Shown one piece after another: positions 45,777-55,208 of a stretch of DNA of 64,000 bases (position 1 is its first letter; each line of letters begins with the position of its first letter). The stretch comes from Limnospira fusiformis SAG 85.79 (GTDB taxonomy: Bacteria > Cyanobacteriota > Cyanobacteriia > Cyanobacteriales > Microcoleaceae). A program made the translations under genes and the position numbers. The stretch is taken from positions 3,539,363-3,603,362 of the forward strand of contig NZ_CP051185.1 of assembly GCF_012516315.1 (NCBI RefSeq). Reading direction: 5' to 3'. Below the pieces are notes generated by a model, which saw only the letters and a list, made by a program, of their open reading frames with translations, was not told the DNA's origin and ran no database searches.

Positions 45777-47059
45777 TATAATTCTGGGTCTACTATAGAA
45801 CCCATAAACCAAATGGTGCGGGTTTGATTATCGCGAATGGCTACGAAAAATGGACGATTTACCACCATTGAGAATGGTTCAGTTATGGAGGGGGTACTTT
45901 CTGATAATACCGTAACTGAAGTGACAGCAGCGGCTTCTGTTCCCTCCTCATTAACCTCTACAAAAGTCTTATGTTTAACCTCAGAAATGCGTACATTGTT
46001 ATCTAAAGTCATATTAGAAAAATCAGCTTGATTCGGGTGAAAAGCTATATCCATCCCCATGGATTTCAAACTATCGTTTAAACCGACTTCATACTCCAGT
46101 TTAAACCGGGGGAGTCGGAGCGAACCTGGTCGCGATCGCATTTGATTAATCCACTCTTCCCACTGGGTAGCATTCAACCGTGTATAAAAGCGATCAATGC
46201 TCACATTTTCACGGGGGAGAAATACATATAAACTAAATCTAGCATCATCACCGTAGGGAATGCTAATCCCTTGAAAATCAGAGTTTTCTAGATACAAATA
46301 ATTACCGAATTTAAACATCAGGGGATGAATTTTCTGGCTACCATCAATCAGGGTAAAAGGCTGTGATTCGGTGAGTTGTTCTTCAAATTTTTCCGACCAT
46401 ATCCCCTTAAAATATATGGCATTAATTAGATACAGAATAGTTTGATTGGGGATAGTTTGGACAATCTGAGCAATTTTGCCATTAGTTTCCTGTTTAACCC
46501 AATCATTAATTTGGGATGGCGTATCAGGACTACTAAAATCAACTGCTGTGAGTTGAGCCTGATAAAACTGATTTACCCTCTCCAGAAAATCTGGTAAGAA
46601 AAAAGCAGATTCATGTAACCACAGAGAATTAGCAATATTAATTTGCACATCTTGATTAATGGCTGAAATTGAGTTATTGAGATCTAAATTCGCCTGATTG
46701 AGTTCTGCTAAACTGATACCCTGAACTTGCAAAGTTTCAGCGATCGCCTCTTGAGTAGTTCCCGCCGCCCCATTATAGGTCATAGCCAGAGCATTAGTAA
46801 TACTCGCCGGAGAAATAAAAATATTTTCCTGACTTTGATGCTGATAAACATGATCAAACAGCTTAAACGCAAAACCGGTGTAAGCCGCCGCGACTTGGTA
46901 ATTAATCCTCATATTTTCCGTAGTTTGATGTGCGCTTAAATCCGATGTTAAATGGGAATCTGGAATTTGATCAACAGCCCAACCACTGACTGCCACCATG
47001 ACAGCCGTGGCTATTAATAATCCGATGTATTGGCAAGAATTAGCCCATAATTTTTTCAT
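45776..47059 (-). CDS. Serpin (serine protease inhibitor), exported
   Basis: 427 residues. N-terminal membrane or signal segment (YIGLLIATAVMVAVSGWAV), then a full serpin fold: NIFISPASITNALAMTYNGAAGTT, IANSLWLHES, INDWVKQETNGKI, LINAIYFKGIWSEKF, and VKHKTFVEVNEEGTEAAAVT. The last is the hinge of the reactive centre loop with the small residues needed for inhibition. The loop continues SVTVLSESTPS before FSMVVNRPFFVAIRD. P1 is not certain, so the target protease cannot be named. Acts probably in periplasm or outside. Preceded 14 nt upstream by a small frame that may share its promoter. Confidence 0.93.
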   Translation of the reverse strand: MKKLWANSCQYIGLLIATAVMVAVSGWAVDQIPDSHLTSDLSAHQTTENMRINYQVAAAYTGFAFKLFDHVYQHQSQENIFISPASITNALAMTYNGAAGTTQEAIAETLQVQGISLAELNQANLDLNNSISAINQDVQINIANSLWLHESAFFLPDFLERVNQFYQAQLTAVDFSSPDTPSQINDWVKQETNGKIAQIVQTIPNQTILYLINAIYFKGIWSEKFEEQLTESQPFTLIDGSQKIHPLMFKFGNYLYLENSDFQGISIPYGDDARFSLYVFLPRENVSIDRFYTRLNATQWEEWINQMRSRPGSLRLPRFKLEYEVGLNDSLKSMGMDIAFHPNQADFSNMTLDNNVRISEVKHKTFVEVNEEGTEAAAVTSVTVLSESTPSITEPFSMVVNRPFFVAIRDNQTRTIWFMGSIVDPEL

Positions 47060-47073
47060 AAAATAACCTCAAA

Positions 47074-47334
47074 TCATTGGGCAGCGATCCTGTCTAAAGA
47101 TCTACTATTATTGATATCTATGTAGTCATCAAAAATCCGCCAATTATCGCATCCAAATATCTCTCTCGATCCCAGCCTTAGCCCCAGCCAGGTAGGAGTT
47201 AAGGTCCCAGGGGAGTTGGGGGGAGTTGGGGAGGACTCAGCCATTTCTGTAGTGAAGGTGAAAAAAGCGATCGCGGTTAGGGGGGTAAGAGATGGGACAA
47301 TTGCTGCCCAAGATGCCACTAATTTAACCTTCAT
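47074..47334 (-). CDS. Possible small secreted protein
   Basis: 86 residues starting MKVKLVASWAAIVPSLTPLTAIAFF, which looks like a signal peptide. It is followed by proline/threonine-rich sequence and an acidic C-terminus with no recognised domain. It ends 14 nt before the serpin start, which is the only contextual support. It could also be a chance frame in the serpin leader. Confidence 0.4.
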   Translation of the reverse strand: MKVKLVASWAAIVPSLTPLTAIAFFTFTTEMAESSPTPPNSPGTLTPTWLGLRLGSREIFGCDNWRIFDDYIDINNSRSLDRIAAQ

Positions 47335-47463
47335 AGATCCAGTAAATAATGATTATTTGTTAACGTAAATTGCCCTAGGGAGGATAATTTATGCTATCAT
47401 GTGGCTATAATTGTGGCATAGTTCCCAACTTAATGGGAAATGTTATAAAGTACCGACAGTTTT

Positions 47464-47988
47464 ATGTCCATTAGTCTCCCAGCTAAGATTGAAGCGATTT
47501 TGTACCTGAAAGGTCAAGCCTTGTCCTTGTCCGAGATTGTACAATTAGCTCAATGCGATCGCGCCGAAGCAGAAGAGGCCATAATTCAACTAATGTCAGA
47601 TTATGCCCACCGGGATACTGCCTTAGAAATTGTGGAAACCAAGAAAGGTTACAGCCTGCAACTGCGCCAAGCCTACGGGGAACTAATGCACACCCTAGTA
47701 CCACCAGAATTAGGTGTAGGGGCTTTACGGACTTTAGCAGCGATCGCCCTTAATGGTGGCATTACCCAAACCGATCTCGTAGAATTACGAGGTTCAGGGG
47801 CTTATCAGCACGTTCAGGAACTGGTAGAATTAGAATTCGTCACCAAACGACGACAACCCCAAGCCCGTTCGTATTGGTTACAGGTAAGCAAAAAATTCCA
47901 TCAATACTTTCAACTAGACCAACTTCCCCAGCAACTTTCGCTAAATTTAAAAGCAAATTTGCCCGAAGATACCACAGCATCCAGTTAA
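47464..47988 (+). CDS. scpB: Chromosome segregation and condensation protein ScpB
   Basis: 174 residues, two winged-helix domains. SLPAKIEAILYLKGQALSLSEI opens the first; LVPPELGVGALRTLAAIAL and DLVELRGSGAYQHVQELVEL mark the second, as in ScpB, which bridges SMC heads with ScpA. Family members end after about 170-200 residues, as here. No scpA or smc nearby. Followed 48 nt later by a DUF760 gene in the same direction. Confidence 0.9.
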   Translation: MSISLPAKIEAILYLKGQALSLSEIVQLAQCDRAEAEEAIIQLMSDYAHRDTALEIVETKKGYSLQLRQAYGELMHTLVPPELGVGALRTLAAIALNGGITQTDLVELRGSGAYQHVQELVELEFVTKRRQPQARSYWLQVSKKFHQYFQLDQLPQQLSLNLKANLPEDTTASS

Positions 47989-48036
47989 ATCGACTAAACT
48001 AGAAGTAAAGTACAGCAGACACTAACAAGTCACCTC

Positions 48037-48390
48037 ATGGTTTTTAACTCCGACTTTCATTCGTCTAATGACCAAGAAATCTCTGAGAACCCCCTGTTGC
48101 ACTATCTACAACATCAACATCCCGATGTTTTAGCCCACATTGCTCAATCAGCCAGTCCAGAGATCAAAGAAATAATTTCCCGCAATGTCCAAGGTCTGGT
48201 AGGCGTTTTACCCTCAGATGACTTCGACGTACAAATCACAACCAATAGAGACAACCTGGCTGGCTTACTAGCTTCAGCCATGATGACTGGTTATTTTCTC
48301 CGTCAGATGGAGCAACGTATGCACCTGGAGGAAAATATATCCAGGACCGCGTCTTCGCGTTCCCAATCAACTAAACCAGAACGGGATTAA
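48037..48390 (+). CDS. DUF760-domain protein
   Basis: 117 residues, cyanobacterial/plastid DUF760 type: NPLLHYLQHQHPDVLAHIAQ, then EIKEIISRNVQGLVGVLPSDDFDVQITTNRDNLAGLLASAMMTGYFLR, the conserved block. Unknown function, predicted soluble and helical. The C-terminus is disordered (TASSRSQSTKPERD). Same direction as scpB; converges on the HtrA gene. Confidence 0.85.
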   Translation: MVFNSDFHSSNDQEISENPLLHYLQHQHPDVLAHIAQSASPEIKEIISRNVQGLVGVLPSDDFDVQITTNRDNLAGLLASAMMTGYFLRQMEQRMHLEENISRTASSRSQSTKPERD

Positions 48391-48433
48391 CCGGATTAAC
48401 CGGATTAACGGGTAATAGTAATTTACCCAAAAA

Positions 48434-49648
48434 TCAGTCAACTCCTGATAGGGCGGAGTCTGGAGCTGCAGCCATCTGCACTTTCATGGTTTCGATTTTT
48501 CCAAGGCGGTCAATCTCAATTTCCAACTCTTGTCCCACTAGGGTCAATTGTATTTGCTCTTGGACTTGGGTGGGGGTGCTAACCGGGGTTCCGGCGACTC
48601 GATTAATGATATCTCCCCGTTGAATACCAGCATTAGCGGCGGGTGAACCTTCGACCACCCGAACCACCAACACTCCCCGATCCTTAGTCAGTTTAAGATT
48701 AAGTTGCTGATCCATCTCGTCCTTAATGGTGGGGTTAAGGGCTACCATTTTCACCCCTAGGAAGGAATGGTCTGCTCTTCCGTTATCAAATAATTGATTA
48801 GCAATTCGCAGGGCGGTTTCAATAGGGATAGCAAAGCCCAAACCTTGAGCATTAGAACGAATAGCGGTATTAATGCCAATAACTTGACCCCGATCATTTA
48901 ACAGGGGACCTCCTGAGTTACCAGGGTTAATAGCAGCATCAGTTTGAATAAAGCGCACCCGTTTATTAGGGATACCGACCTGAGAACTCGATCGCCCGAT
49001 CGCACTAATAATTCCCACAGTTACGGTATTATCCAAACCGAGGGGATTACCAATAGCGATCGCCCACTGACCGGGAATCAACCCCTCAGAAACACCAATA
49101 GGGGCTGTAGGTAGGTCTTGGGCTTCAATTTTGACCACAGCAATATCAGTTAACTCATCGACCCCCCTCACCTGACCTTGAAACACGCGACCATCGTTAA
49201 GAGTGACACGGACTATATTAGCCCCATCAACGACATGAGCATTAGTAATCAGACGACCATCAGAACTGATAATAAATCCAGAACCAGTTCCCCGCTGCAA
49301 CCGTTCAGAGTCCTGGGGAATGCGATCGCCAAAAAATCGTTTAAACAGGGGATGATTCAAAGCATCTGGTAAATTCTTAGAAGCAGTCCGCACAGCATCA
49401 ATACGAATAACCGAGTGTCCTACCTTTTGTACAGCTTCAGCGATAAAATTGGAATTACTGCGAGCAGCAATAGGACTCTGACGGTAGTAGGGTTGAGTTT
49501 CCGGGGACACTTCTCGAACCACGGGGACGGCGGGAGAATTAGTCACCAGATGATTAGCATACAAATAGCGACCACCGATTAAACCAGTACCGCCCCCGAT
49601 CGAAAGTAGGGCCAGATACACGGTTAGCTGCCTAAAAGATAAATCCAT
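48434..49648 (-). CDS. HtrA/Deg family serine protease (HhoA-like)
   Basis: 404 residues from ATG 49648. A membrane anchor (YLALLSIGGGTGLIGGRYLY), then a trypsin-like domain with catalytic His in ITNAHVV, Asp in ELTDIAVVKI and Ser in NPGNSGGPLL. One PDZ domain follows (GVLVVRVVEGSPAANAGIQRGDIINRVAG). Periplasmic or lumenal protein quality control. An upstream ATG at 49684 lies inside the IS607 right end and is rejected. Because the IS ends only about 27 nt before this start, the native promoter has probably been displaced; expression may come from within the IS. Confidence 0.92.
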   Translation of the reverse strand: MDLSFRQLTVYLALLSIGGGTGLIGGRYLYANHLVTNSPAVPVVREVSPETQPYYRQSPIAARSNSNFIAEAVQKVGHSVIRIDAVRTASKNLPDALNHPLFKRFFGDRIPQDSERLQRGTGSGFIISSDGRLITNAHVVDGANIVRVTLNDGRVFQGQVRGVDELTDIAVVKIEAQDLPTAPIGVSEGLIPGQWAIAIGNPLGLDNTVTVGIISAIGRSSSQVGIPNKRVRFIQTDAAINPGNSGGPLLNDRGQVIGINTAIRSNAQGLGFAIPIETALRIANQLFDNGRADHSFLGVKMVALNPTIKDEMDQQLNLKLTKDRGVLVVRVVEGSPAANAGIQRGDIINRVAGTPVSTPTQVQEQIQLTLVGQELEIEIDRLGKIETMKVQMAAAPDSALSGVD

Positions 49649-49684
49649 GTTTAAATATTCCGACCGGATCGATATCTGATACAT

Positions 49685-50881
49685 TTACGCGACATTTATC
49701 CGGCTATTGCCTGACAATGCGACGATAGCACTATTACCCGTTAAGGTAACAGAGGCGGTATCCCGCAAAGCTTTTAGAAAGATTCCAAAAGCACCGTTCC
49801 AGTCCCTGGGTAGAGTGAACCCACACTCAGGACATCGGAACACTTTTGAGCCACCTAGCTGGGAATGCACATGACCACAGTGAGTACAGGTTTTGCTGGT
49901 GTATTCTTCCGTCACATCTACAACTGTGGTTCCAGTTATTTCCCCTTGATGTCTCAGGGTTAGTTTGAATCGATAATGCGCCCATGTCAGCATGGCGCGG
50001 GCAGTCTTAGACCTGATTAGACGCTTCACCTGACTGGCCATATCGGAAGTCTCGAAGGTGGGCAAAAAAATTAGGCTGCAGTTGTGAGTCAAGTAGTGAG
50101 CAATTTGTTTGTGGGCTTCATCAACTAGATTGCGGATTTTGGTTCTCATTCGTTGAGCCGCTTGCCTCATCCGTCGCCTCCTTGAACGACAGGGTTCCTT
50201 GGCGATTCGGCTGATCAAATCATCCAAATGTTGACATAACCGAGTGATGCGTCCTATATCTCCGGAGCCCAATTCCAGAAATCGTGAACCATCAAACCCA
50301 GTTATGAAAGTTCGGACGCCCGGGTCTAATGCAATCACGCCAGTAGCGTCAGTTGGGGTAACGGCAACTGGTTCAGGGAAAATCGCCAACCATCGACCTT
50401 TGGTAAACACCAACTGAGTCCCTTGCCCGCAAGTTTTAGGGATGGGTTCGGAAACCATGAAAGTTAATCCTTTCGTTAGTCTTGGATAACAACTCCCTGA
50501 AGAGAAATTAGTATTATTGAACTTAATCCCTTGAGAGCTGTCACGACAACTTCTAAACCTTGCATCAGGACTAGCGGTCAAAGCCTGATAGGCATCAAAG
50601 ATGGCATTTTGCCGAATGTGGCAGGGTGTTTCTTTGACCCATTCGGGTAAGTCACTCTGCATCACTTTATTGCGTAATTTCAGTTTACTTAGTCGTTTAC
50701 CACTCCTAGATAATGCAATTGCTTGGTTGTAGCAATACCGACAAGCGGCTAACCATTTGCGCCAGACTTGATTTAGCTCCGGGCTGGGGTAAATCCGGAT
50801 CTTCTTTGACCTGAGTTTTGTATTTACTCCGTCCGTATAATCGGGAACTGAAGCAGTGGAGGATGGCGAGGATGTCCTCAA
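49685..50881 (-). CDS. tnpB: IS607 TnpB, RNA-guided nuclease, apparently intact
   Basis: About 398 residues if started at TTG 50881. The frame is open much further upstream, but that part overlaps tnpA in another frame, so the exact start is uncertain. Core KIRIYPSPELNQVWRKWLAACRYCYN, RuvC Asp in VIALDPGVRTFITGFDG, Glu in LIFLPTFETSDM and Asp in DWNGAFGIFLKAL. Zinc finger CTHCGHVHSQLGG...CPECG intact. All catalytic positions known from ISDra2 TnpB are there. The guiding omegaRNA would come from the right end, at about 49676-49900. Confidence 0.85.
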   Translation of the reverse strand: MRTSSPSSTASVPDYTDGVNTKLRSKKIRIYPSPELNQVWRKWLAACRYCYNQAIALSRSGKRLSKLKLRNKVMQSDLPEWVKETPCHIRQNAIFDAYQALTASPDARFRSCRDSSQGIKFNNTNFSSGSCYPRLTKGLTFMVSEPIPKTCGQGTQLVFTKGRWLAIFPEPVAVTPTDATGVIALDPGVRTFITGFDGSRFLELGSGDIGRITRLCQHLDDLISRIAKEPCRSRRRRMRQAAQRMRTKIRNLVDEAHKQIAHYLTHNCSLIFLPTFETSDMASQVKRLIRSKTARAMLTWAHYRFKLTLRHQGEITGTTVVDVTEEYTSKTCTHCGHVHSQLGGSKVFRCPECGFTLPRDWNGAFGIFLKALRDTASVTLTGNSAIVALSGNSRINVA

Positions 50882-51365
50882 CCATTTGTCGTTCTGGACT
50901 GAGACTTGTCTGGTTGAGAACCATGAGTGAGCACCTGTTTTGCTCACAGAGCCATCGAAACCAGTTCCATCCAAATCTGGCCAATCGGTCTGGGTGGGCA
51001 ACGACAACCATGCGGACATCTCCTGACAAATGATGTCCCAGTCAGGCCAGCATTTTCTTTCCCTTGAAGTTGAGCCCGCCTCCGATTTCTGAGACGACTT
51101 CTGCTTCGGGGTAGAGGTTGGACAGTGCGGCCACCTGTCGGTTGAGGTCGGACTGCTGGGCGCGGCTACTAACTCTGGCATAGATAACGACTTTGCGTTT
51201 GTCACTGCCTGAAATGGAATCAGAATATGACTCAACGTTGTATCGTCGTTGCCCAGCGGGGGTTCTGATGGTCTCGATTGAGCCATTTTCGTCCCATCTG
51301 CGGAGTGTTCTTTCATGGACTCCAAGGATTTTGGCCGCTTCCTTGGGTTTGACATATCTGGCAAT
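50706..51365 (-). pseudogene. tnpA: IS607 serine recombinase tnpA with an in-frame stop
   Basis: N-terminal MerR-like helix-turn-helix VKPKEAAKILGVHERTLRRWDENG, then the resolvase core with catalytic serine in VVIYARVSSRAQQSDLNRQ. Frame is kept through GGGLNFKGKKMLA, meets TGA (about 51040), and continues LGHHLSGDVRMVVVAHPDRLARFGWNW to SSRLYGRSKYK. HPDRL replaces the usual HRDRL. So the gene has a nonsense codon and probably a damaged active-site region. No clear ATG at the 5' end. Confidence 0.8.
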
Positions 51366-51583
51366 AGGTTTATCCTCAACTCTTCTCGCTTATTATTTTA
51401 TTATACCGTATTGCCCTAAAATGTTAACCTAATTTGAGATTAAATCATGCTCTCAATCAAATGAACCCCAGCCATCAAGCTAAGTTCCTTCCCTCAATTC
51501 TAGCAACTGTATCCCAGCCTCGGCTATATTAAAGCCAATATTGCCCGGCTGCTACCATGAAACAAAATTAATATGGACTGAAT

Positions 51584-52477
51584 ATGATCTGCAAGTCAGC
51601 CTTGATCTCTGTTATCCTCCTAGGTGCGATCGCCCCTGTGGGACTAGCTAACGTATTTTCCCAGGAAGCGCGAGAAGTTTGTCCAACTCCGGTTTTATCC
51701 CGTTTGCAACGTCATCGTGTCGCCCCAGGCGAAACCCTAGAAACCATTGCGCGACAGTACAATTTAATTGCTGCTACCCTCATGGGTCTGAATCCCAGTT
51801 TACGCGATGGTGTAGTCTCCGTCGGACAAGAGATCCTGATTCCCCCCTACAATGGCATTCAGATAGAAGTAGAACCCGGTCAGACCTGGGTGGATGTAGC
51901 CCGCGCCCATAATACCAGGGCGGATGTAATTTTTGAAGTCAATGGCTGTCAACCGGAACCCAGGGTAGTATTTATTCCCGGAGTCAACTGGGCCCCTGCG
52001 CCGCCAGTTACCCTCTCCCCTGACCTGTTATCTGGTCATCCCTTGCCAATGATGACTGAGGTACTGTTTCGCTATGGGTGGCAGTTAGATCCTGTTAGTG
52101 GTCAAGTAGTATTTCATGGAGGTATTGATTTATCCGCACCTACCGGAACTCCTGTTTTAGCTGTAGGCAAAGGTGTGGTAGCTTTTGCTGGATATAGAGA
52201 GGGCTATGGTAATCTGGTGGTAGTTAATCACGCCCAGGGAAAACAAACCCGCTACGCTCACCTTTTGGAAACGGTGGTTGACACCGGACAGCAAGTAGCA
52301 TTAGGGGAAACTCTAGGATTAGTGGGTCAGACGGGCCGACCAAGTAGCGATCGCCCCCACCTTCATTTTGAAGTCCGCTATAACTCCAATTTAGGATGGG
52401 TTGCCGAAGATCCTAGTCCTTACTTAAATATTCAAGAAGCAGACAGCCAGTATAAACGCCGAGTCCGCCGACAATAG
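51584..52477 (+). CDS. LysM and M23 peptidase domain protein
   Basis: 297 residues. Signal peptide 1-26. One LysM domain at about 43-87 (HRVAPGETLETIARQYNLI...VGQEILIPP) and a second weaker one at about 92-130 (VEPGQTWVDVARAHNT). A C-terminal M23 (LytM) domain has HGGIDLSAPTGTPVLAV, AGYREGYGNLVVVNHAQGKQTRYAHL and HLHFEVR, so the zinc-binding His/Asp set is complete. Probably cuts peptidoglycan cross-links in cell division or growth. Stands alone downstream of the IS607 element. Confidence 0.92.
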   Translation: MICKSALISVILLGAIAPVGLANVFSQEAREVCPTPVLSRLQRHRVAPGETLETIARQYNLIAATLMGLNPSLRDGVVSVGQEILIPPYNGIQIEVEPGQTWVDVARAHNTRADVIFEVNGCQPEPRVVFIPGVNWAPAPPVTLSPDLLSGHPLPMMTEVLFRYGWQLDPVSGQVVFHGGIDLSAPTGTPVLAVGKGVVAFAGYREGYGNLVVVNHAQGKQTRYAHLLETVVDTGQQVALGETLGLVGQTGRPSSDRPHLHFEVRYNSNLGWVAEDPSPYLNIQEADSQYKRRVRRQ

Positions 52478-52488
52478 GCTGGTTAAAT

Positions 52489-52899
52489 TTAACCCCCTCG
52501 ACTCCCTCCTGCACCTCTAAATGTAGCGCCGCGACCACCGGAACCAAAACCACCTCGTGTCACACCACCAACAGAGGGACTTCTACCTCCAGGAGTGGTA
52601 TTACGAATACCTGCACTAGATGGAACAGCACGAGGGCTAGAATTAAAGCTACGATAGTAATAGTAGCGACCCCCGCGATGTTTATAGTAAGGACCATAAT
52701 GGTAACCTACGGGGTAGGAACCATCGGTAATTGGTTCACATAGATCAGCTTCACCCCATTGTTGGTGACAGTCCTGAAGATTTCTATATACTTCTCGTCT
52801 TTTATGGTAAGAGGCGCAGGCTTCCAGACCGACTGATGCTATCAGGACTAGGGTGATAACTGCTGTTCTTTTATATCTGCGAAATTTAATTTTATCCAT
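52489..52899 (-). CDS. Glycine-rich lipoprotein-like protein
   Basis: 136 residues. N-terminus RTAVITLVLIASVGLEAC ends in a lipobox-like L-E-A-C. A short conserved-looking part NLQDCHQQWGEADLCEPI with two cysteines recalls DUF1190-type proteins (weak). Tyr-rich HYGPYYKHRGGRYYYY and a Gly/Arg/Ser tail follow. Likely an outer-membrane-associated or periplasmic lipoprotein. Function unknown. Convergent with the M23 gene. Confidence 0.75.
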   Translation of the reverse strand: MDKIKFRRYKRTAVITLVLIASVGLEACASYHKRREVYRNLQDCHQQWGEADLCEPITDGSYPVGYHYGPYYKHRGGRYYYYRSFNSSPRAVPSSAGIRNTTPGGRSPSVGGVTRGGFGSGGRGATFRGAGGSRGG

Positions 52900-53015
52900 G
52901 ATGAGACTCAGAAATTTGGCTTTGACATACTCCTAGGCGAAATCTGAACACAGTATAATGAGGACTATTTCTTTCTCTAGGATAACCAATGATCCGTGCC
53001 AGACCAAATTATGAG

Positions 53016-55073
53016 TCAACTTTTAACTTTCTTTTTAGATTTTCTGGTAGTCTTCTGATTTTGAGAAGGTGGTGTTGCTGCTTGTAAAGTTGGCATAGCG
53101 ATAGTAACTGTAGTACCTTGGTCATGTCCGGCGCTGTCAAGTTTAATACCGCCACCCATCATTTCCATGAGACGACGCGCGATCACTAATCCTAAACCCA
53201 CTCCTCCCGACTCCCTAGTGGTGGAACCATCAACCATCACGAAAGGCTGAAATAGTTGGCTTTGCTTCTCTGGGATTACCCCAATTCCTGTATCAACAAT
53301 AGTTACAATTACCTGTTCAGATGCTTTGATAATCTGACCGGAATTAGAAGCGATCGCATTCCCCCAATTCGGGAAGCGTTCAAGTTTGCTAGAAATGGTG
53401 ATACTACCAGCTTTGGTGAACTTGACAGCATTATTAATAATATTGATAAAAACCTGTTTAAGTTTATCTCGGTCTGCTTGTACTTCCAGAGGTTCAGGGG
53501 ATAACATTAAGTTTAAATCTAAACCTTTCTGCTGAAGATCCAGAGTTTGTAAAGCGATCGCCTCTTGGAGAATCACCCCCAAGTCCGTCGGTTCCAAAAA
53601 TAAAGATAGTTGACCTTCCTCAATCAAAGCAATATCTAAAATATCATTAACAATATCAAATAAATGCAGAGCCGAGTCATTAGCCATCTGTAAATATTCC
53701 ATTTCCTCATCGCGATCGTCACAAAATCCTTCCTGAATCAAATTCAGGGAATTAATAATGCCATTAAGCGGGGTTCTTAACTCATGGGATATAACCCGCA
53801 AAAATTCATCTTTTAGCTGGTTAGCCACCCGCGCCTCCTTAGTCGCAAAAGCCAAGGCTTGAGCGCGAGACTGCAAACGATCAACCATAGTCCGCAAAGC
53901 CTGAGCCAACTGCTCAACTTCCCGGATTTTCAGATTTTTGGGAACCTCTACATGGGATTCAATGCTGTTAACTTGTAAAGCATAATCTCGGAGTTTTTCT
54001 AAAGGACGCGCCAAATCCCTAGATAGATATAATGCTGCACTAATAATCGCTATAATTAAACTCAGAATTAGCACAACTAAAACCGAATTAATATCCTTTA
54101 AGCCATAGAGAGCATCATCTAAACTCGCCACCGCCAAGATAACCCATTGACTATCATAATTCTTGGGAAAAACCGGACTTTCAATAGCATGATATCCCGC
54201 CAATAATTCTTCCCCATTTGGTTCAAAAGCAAACAAATGAATAAAATTAGTACGACCCGCCAACGCACTACGCAGTAAACTCTCTAGCCGCTGAGAATCA
54301 GCGTGATCTCTAATATTTAATCCCACCCACTGCGGATTAGGATGAGCTACAATAGTTCCAGCTTCATCTAAAATTACAGTCGAACCTGTTAAAGATTTCG
54401 GGGTGTGTTCACCTCTGAGTAAAGAATAAGACTCCAGACTTAATCCATAACGGAGTCGATTAACTTCTCCATCAGCAATATAAACCGGAGCAATAGAGAT
54501 TAAACTTAGTTGATTATTTTGGCGACGAAGTAAAACTCTACTTCCCTCTGGACTATCGGACTCACTATCATCGAGATGTTGGGGAAAAAAGCCTTTGTCA
54601 GCCTCTGCAGTTCCCACATTAATAATATGAGCTTCCGACTGACTCACAGCCCAGTTCTGAGATTGAGTAGCAGACCATAAATCCTGGGGAAATTGAACCC
54701 GCGCCCCCTCGTCACAGGTACTAGCTACCATCTGATTGGTTTCCAGATTAGTCATTTGCAGACAGTTGACCTCAAAAGGTAATTCGGAGACGACCTCTTC
54801 GAGAAAACCTTGAAAATTCTCCTCTTCTCCAGACTGCAAAACGGAACTGTGAGCCACTAAAATCAAACTTGATCTCAAGGACTTCGCCCATTCATCAATA
54901 CCCGCAGCTTTTTTAACTGCACTTTCAGTTAAGTTCAGACGAGCCGTTTCTAGTAAAGCTGAACGAGCTTTGCGATAGGTCACATATTGTCCAACCAACA
55001 ACACCGGAAGGCTTAACAGCAAAATCCGGGATAGCAGAAGACGGCGAAATGAAGATTGACCGCGTTTAGACAT
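53016..55073 (-). CDS. Membrane sensor histidine kinase
   Basis: 685 residues. TM1 at about 10-28 and TM2 at about 330-350 (VLVVLILSLIIAIISAALYL) bracket a periplasmic dCache-type sensor of about 300 residues. HAMP (DLARPLEKLRDYALQV) comes next. HisKA has the phosphoacceptor in EFLRVISHELRTPLNGIINS. The ATPase N box is NIINNAVKFTKAG, G1 VDTGIGV, F box FQPFVM, G2 GVGLGLVIARRL; all intact. A lysine-rich C-terminus. No response regulator adjacent. The ligand is unknown. Confidence 0.93.
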   Translation of the reverse strand: MSKRGQSSFRRLLLSRILLLSLPVLLVGQYVTYRKARSALLETARLNLTESAVKKAAGIDEWAKSLRSSLILVAHSSVLQSGEEENFQGFLEEVVSELPFEVNCLQMTNLETNQMVASTCDEGARVQFPQDLWSATQSQNWAVSQSEAHIINVGTAEADKGFFPQHLDDSESDSPEGSRVLLRRQNNQLSLISIAPVYIADGEVNRLRYGLSLESYSLLRGEHTPKSLTGSTVILDEAGTIVAHPNPQWVGLNIRDHADSQRLESLLRSALAGRTNFIHLFAFEPNGEELLAGYHAIESPVFPKNYDSQWVILAVASLDDALYGLKDINSVLVVLILSLIIAIISAALYLSRDLARPLEKLRDYALQVNSIESHVEVPKNLKIREVEQLAQALRTMVDRLQSRAQALAFATKEARVANQLKDEFLRVISHELRTPLNGIINSLNLIQEGFCDDRDEEMEYLQMANDSALHLFDIVNDILDIALIEEGQLSLFLEPTDLGVILQEAIALQTLDLQQKGLDLNLMLSPEPLEVQADRDKLKQVFINIINNAVKFTKAGSITISSKLERFPNWGNAIASNSGQIIKASEQVIVTIVDTGIGVIPEKQSQLFQPFVMVDGSTTRESGGVGLGLVIARRLMEMMGGGIKLDSAGHDQGTTVTIAMPTLQAATPPSQNQKTTRKSKKKVKS

Positions 55074-55208
55074 AATTCACATCAAACAGAGGTGCTATGG
55101 CTCAGGGCTGCCCAATTCTCATAGTAGCGCGAACCCTGGCGTTATGAATCACTTGACAAATCATCGGGTTCTGATTTGGGGCTGAAACTGTGACTCAAAA
55201 CGGAGGTA

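Larger units (their letters stand above)
49676..51455 (-). mobile_element. IS607-type element with tnpA and tnpB
   Basis: Ends defined by comparison with the remnant at 24364-24939: left end GAGAGCATGATTTAATCTC at about 51455, right end GCGTAAATGTATCAG at 49676. About 1.78 kb with a serine recombinase followed by tnpB, the IS607 order. No terminal inverted repeats, as expected. Confidence 0.85.

Noticed and set aside
49685..51379. A single 564-residue protein
   Set aside because: The first about 165 residues are tnpA read in the wrong frame; the real TnpB begins near 50881.
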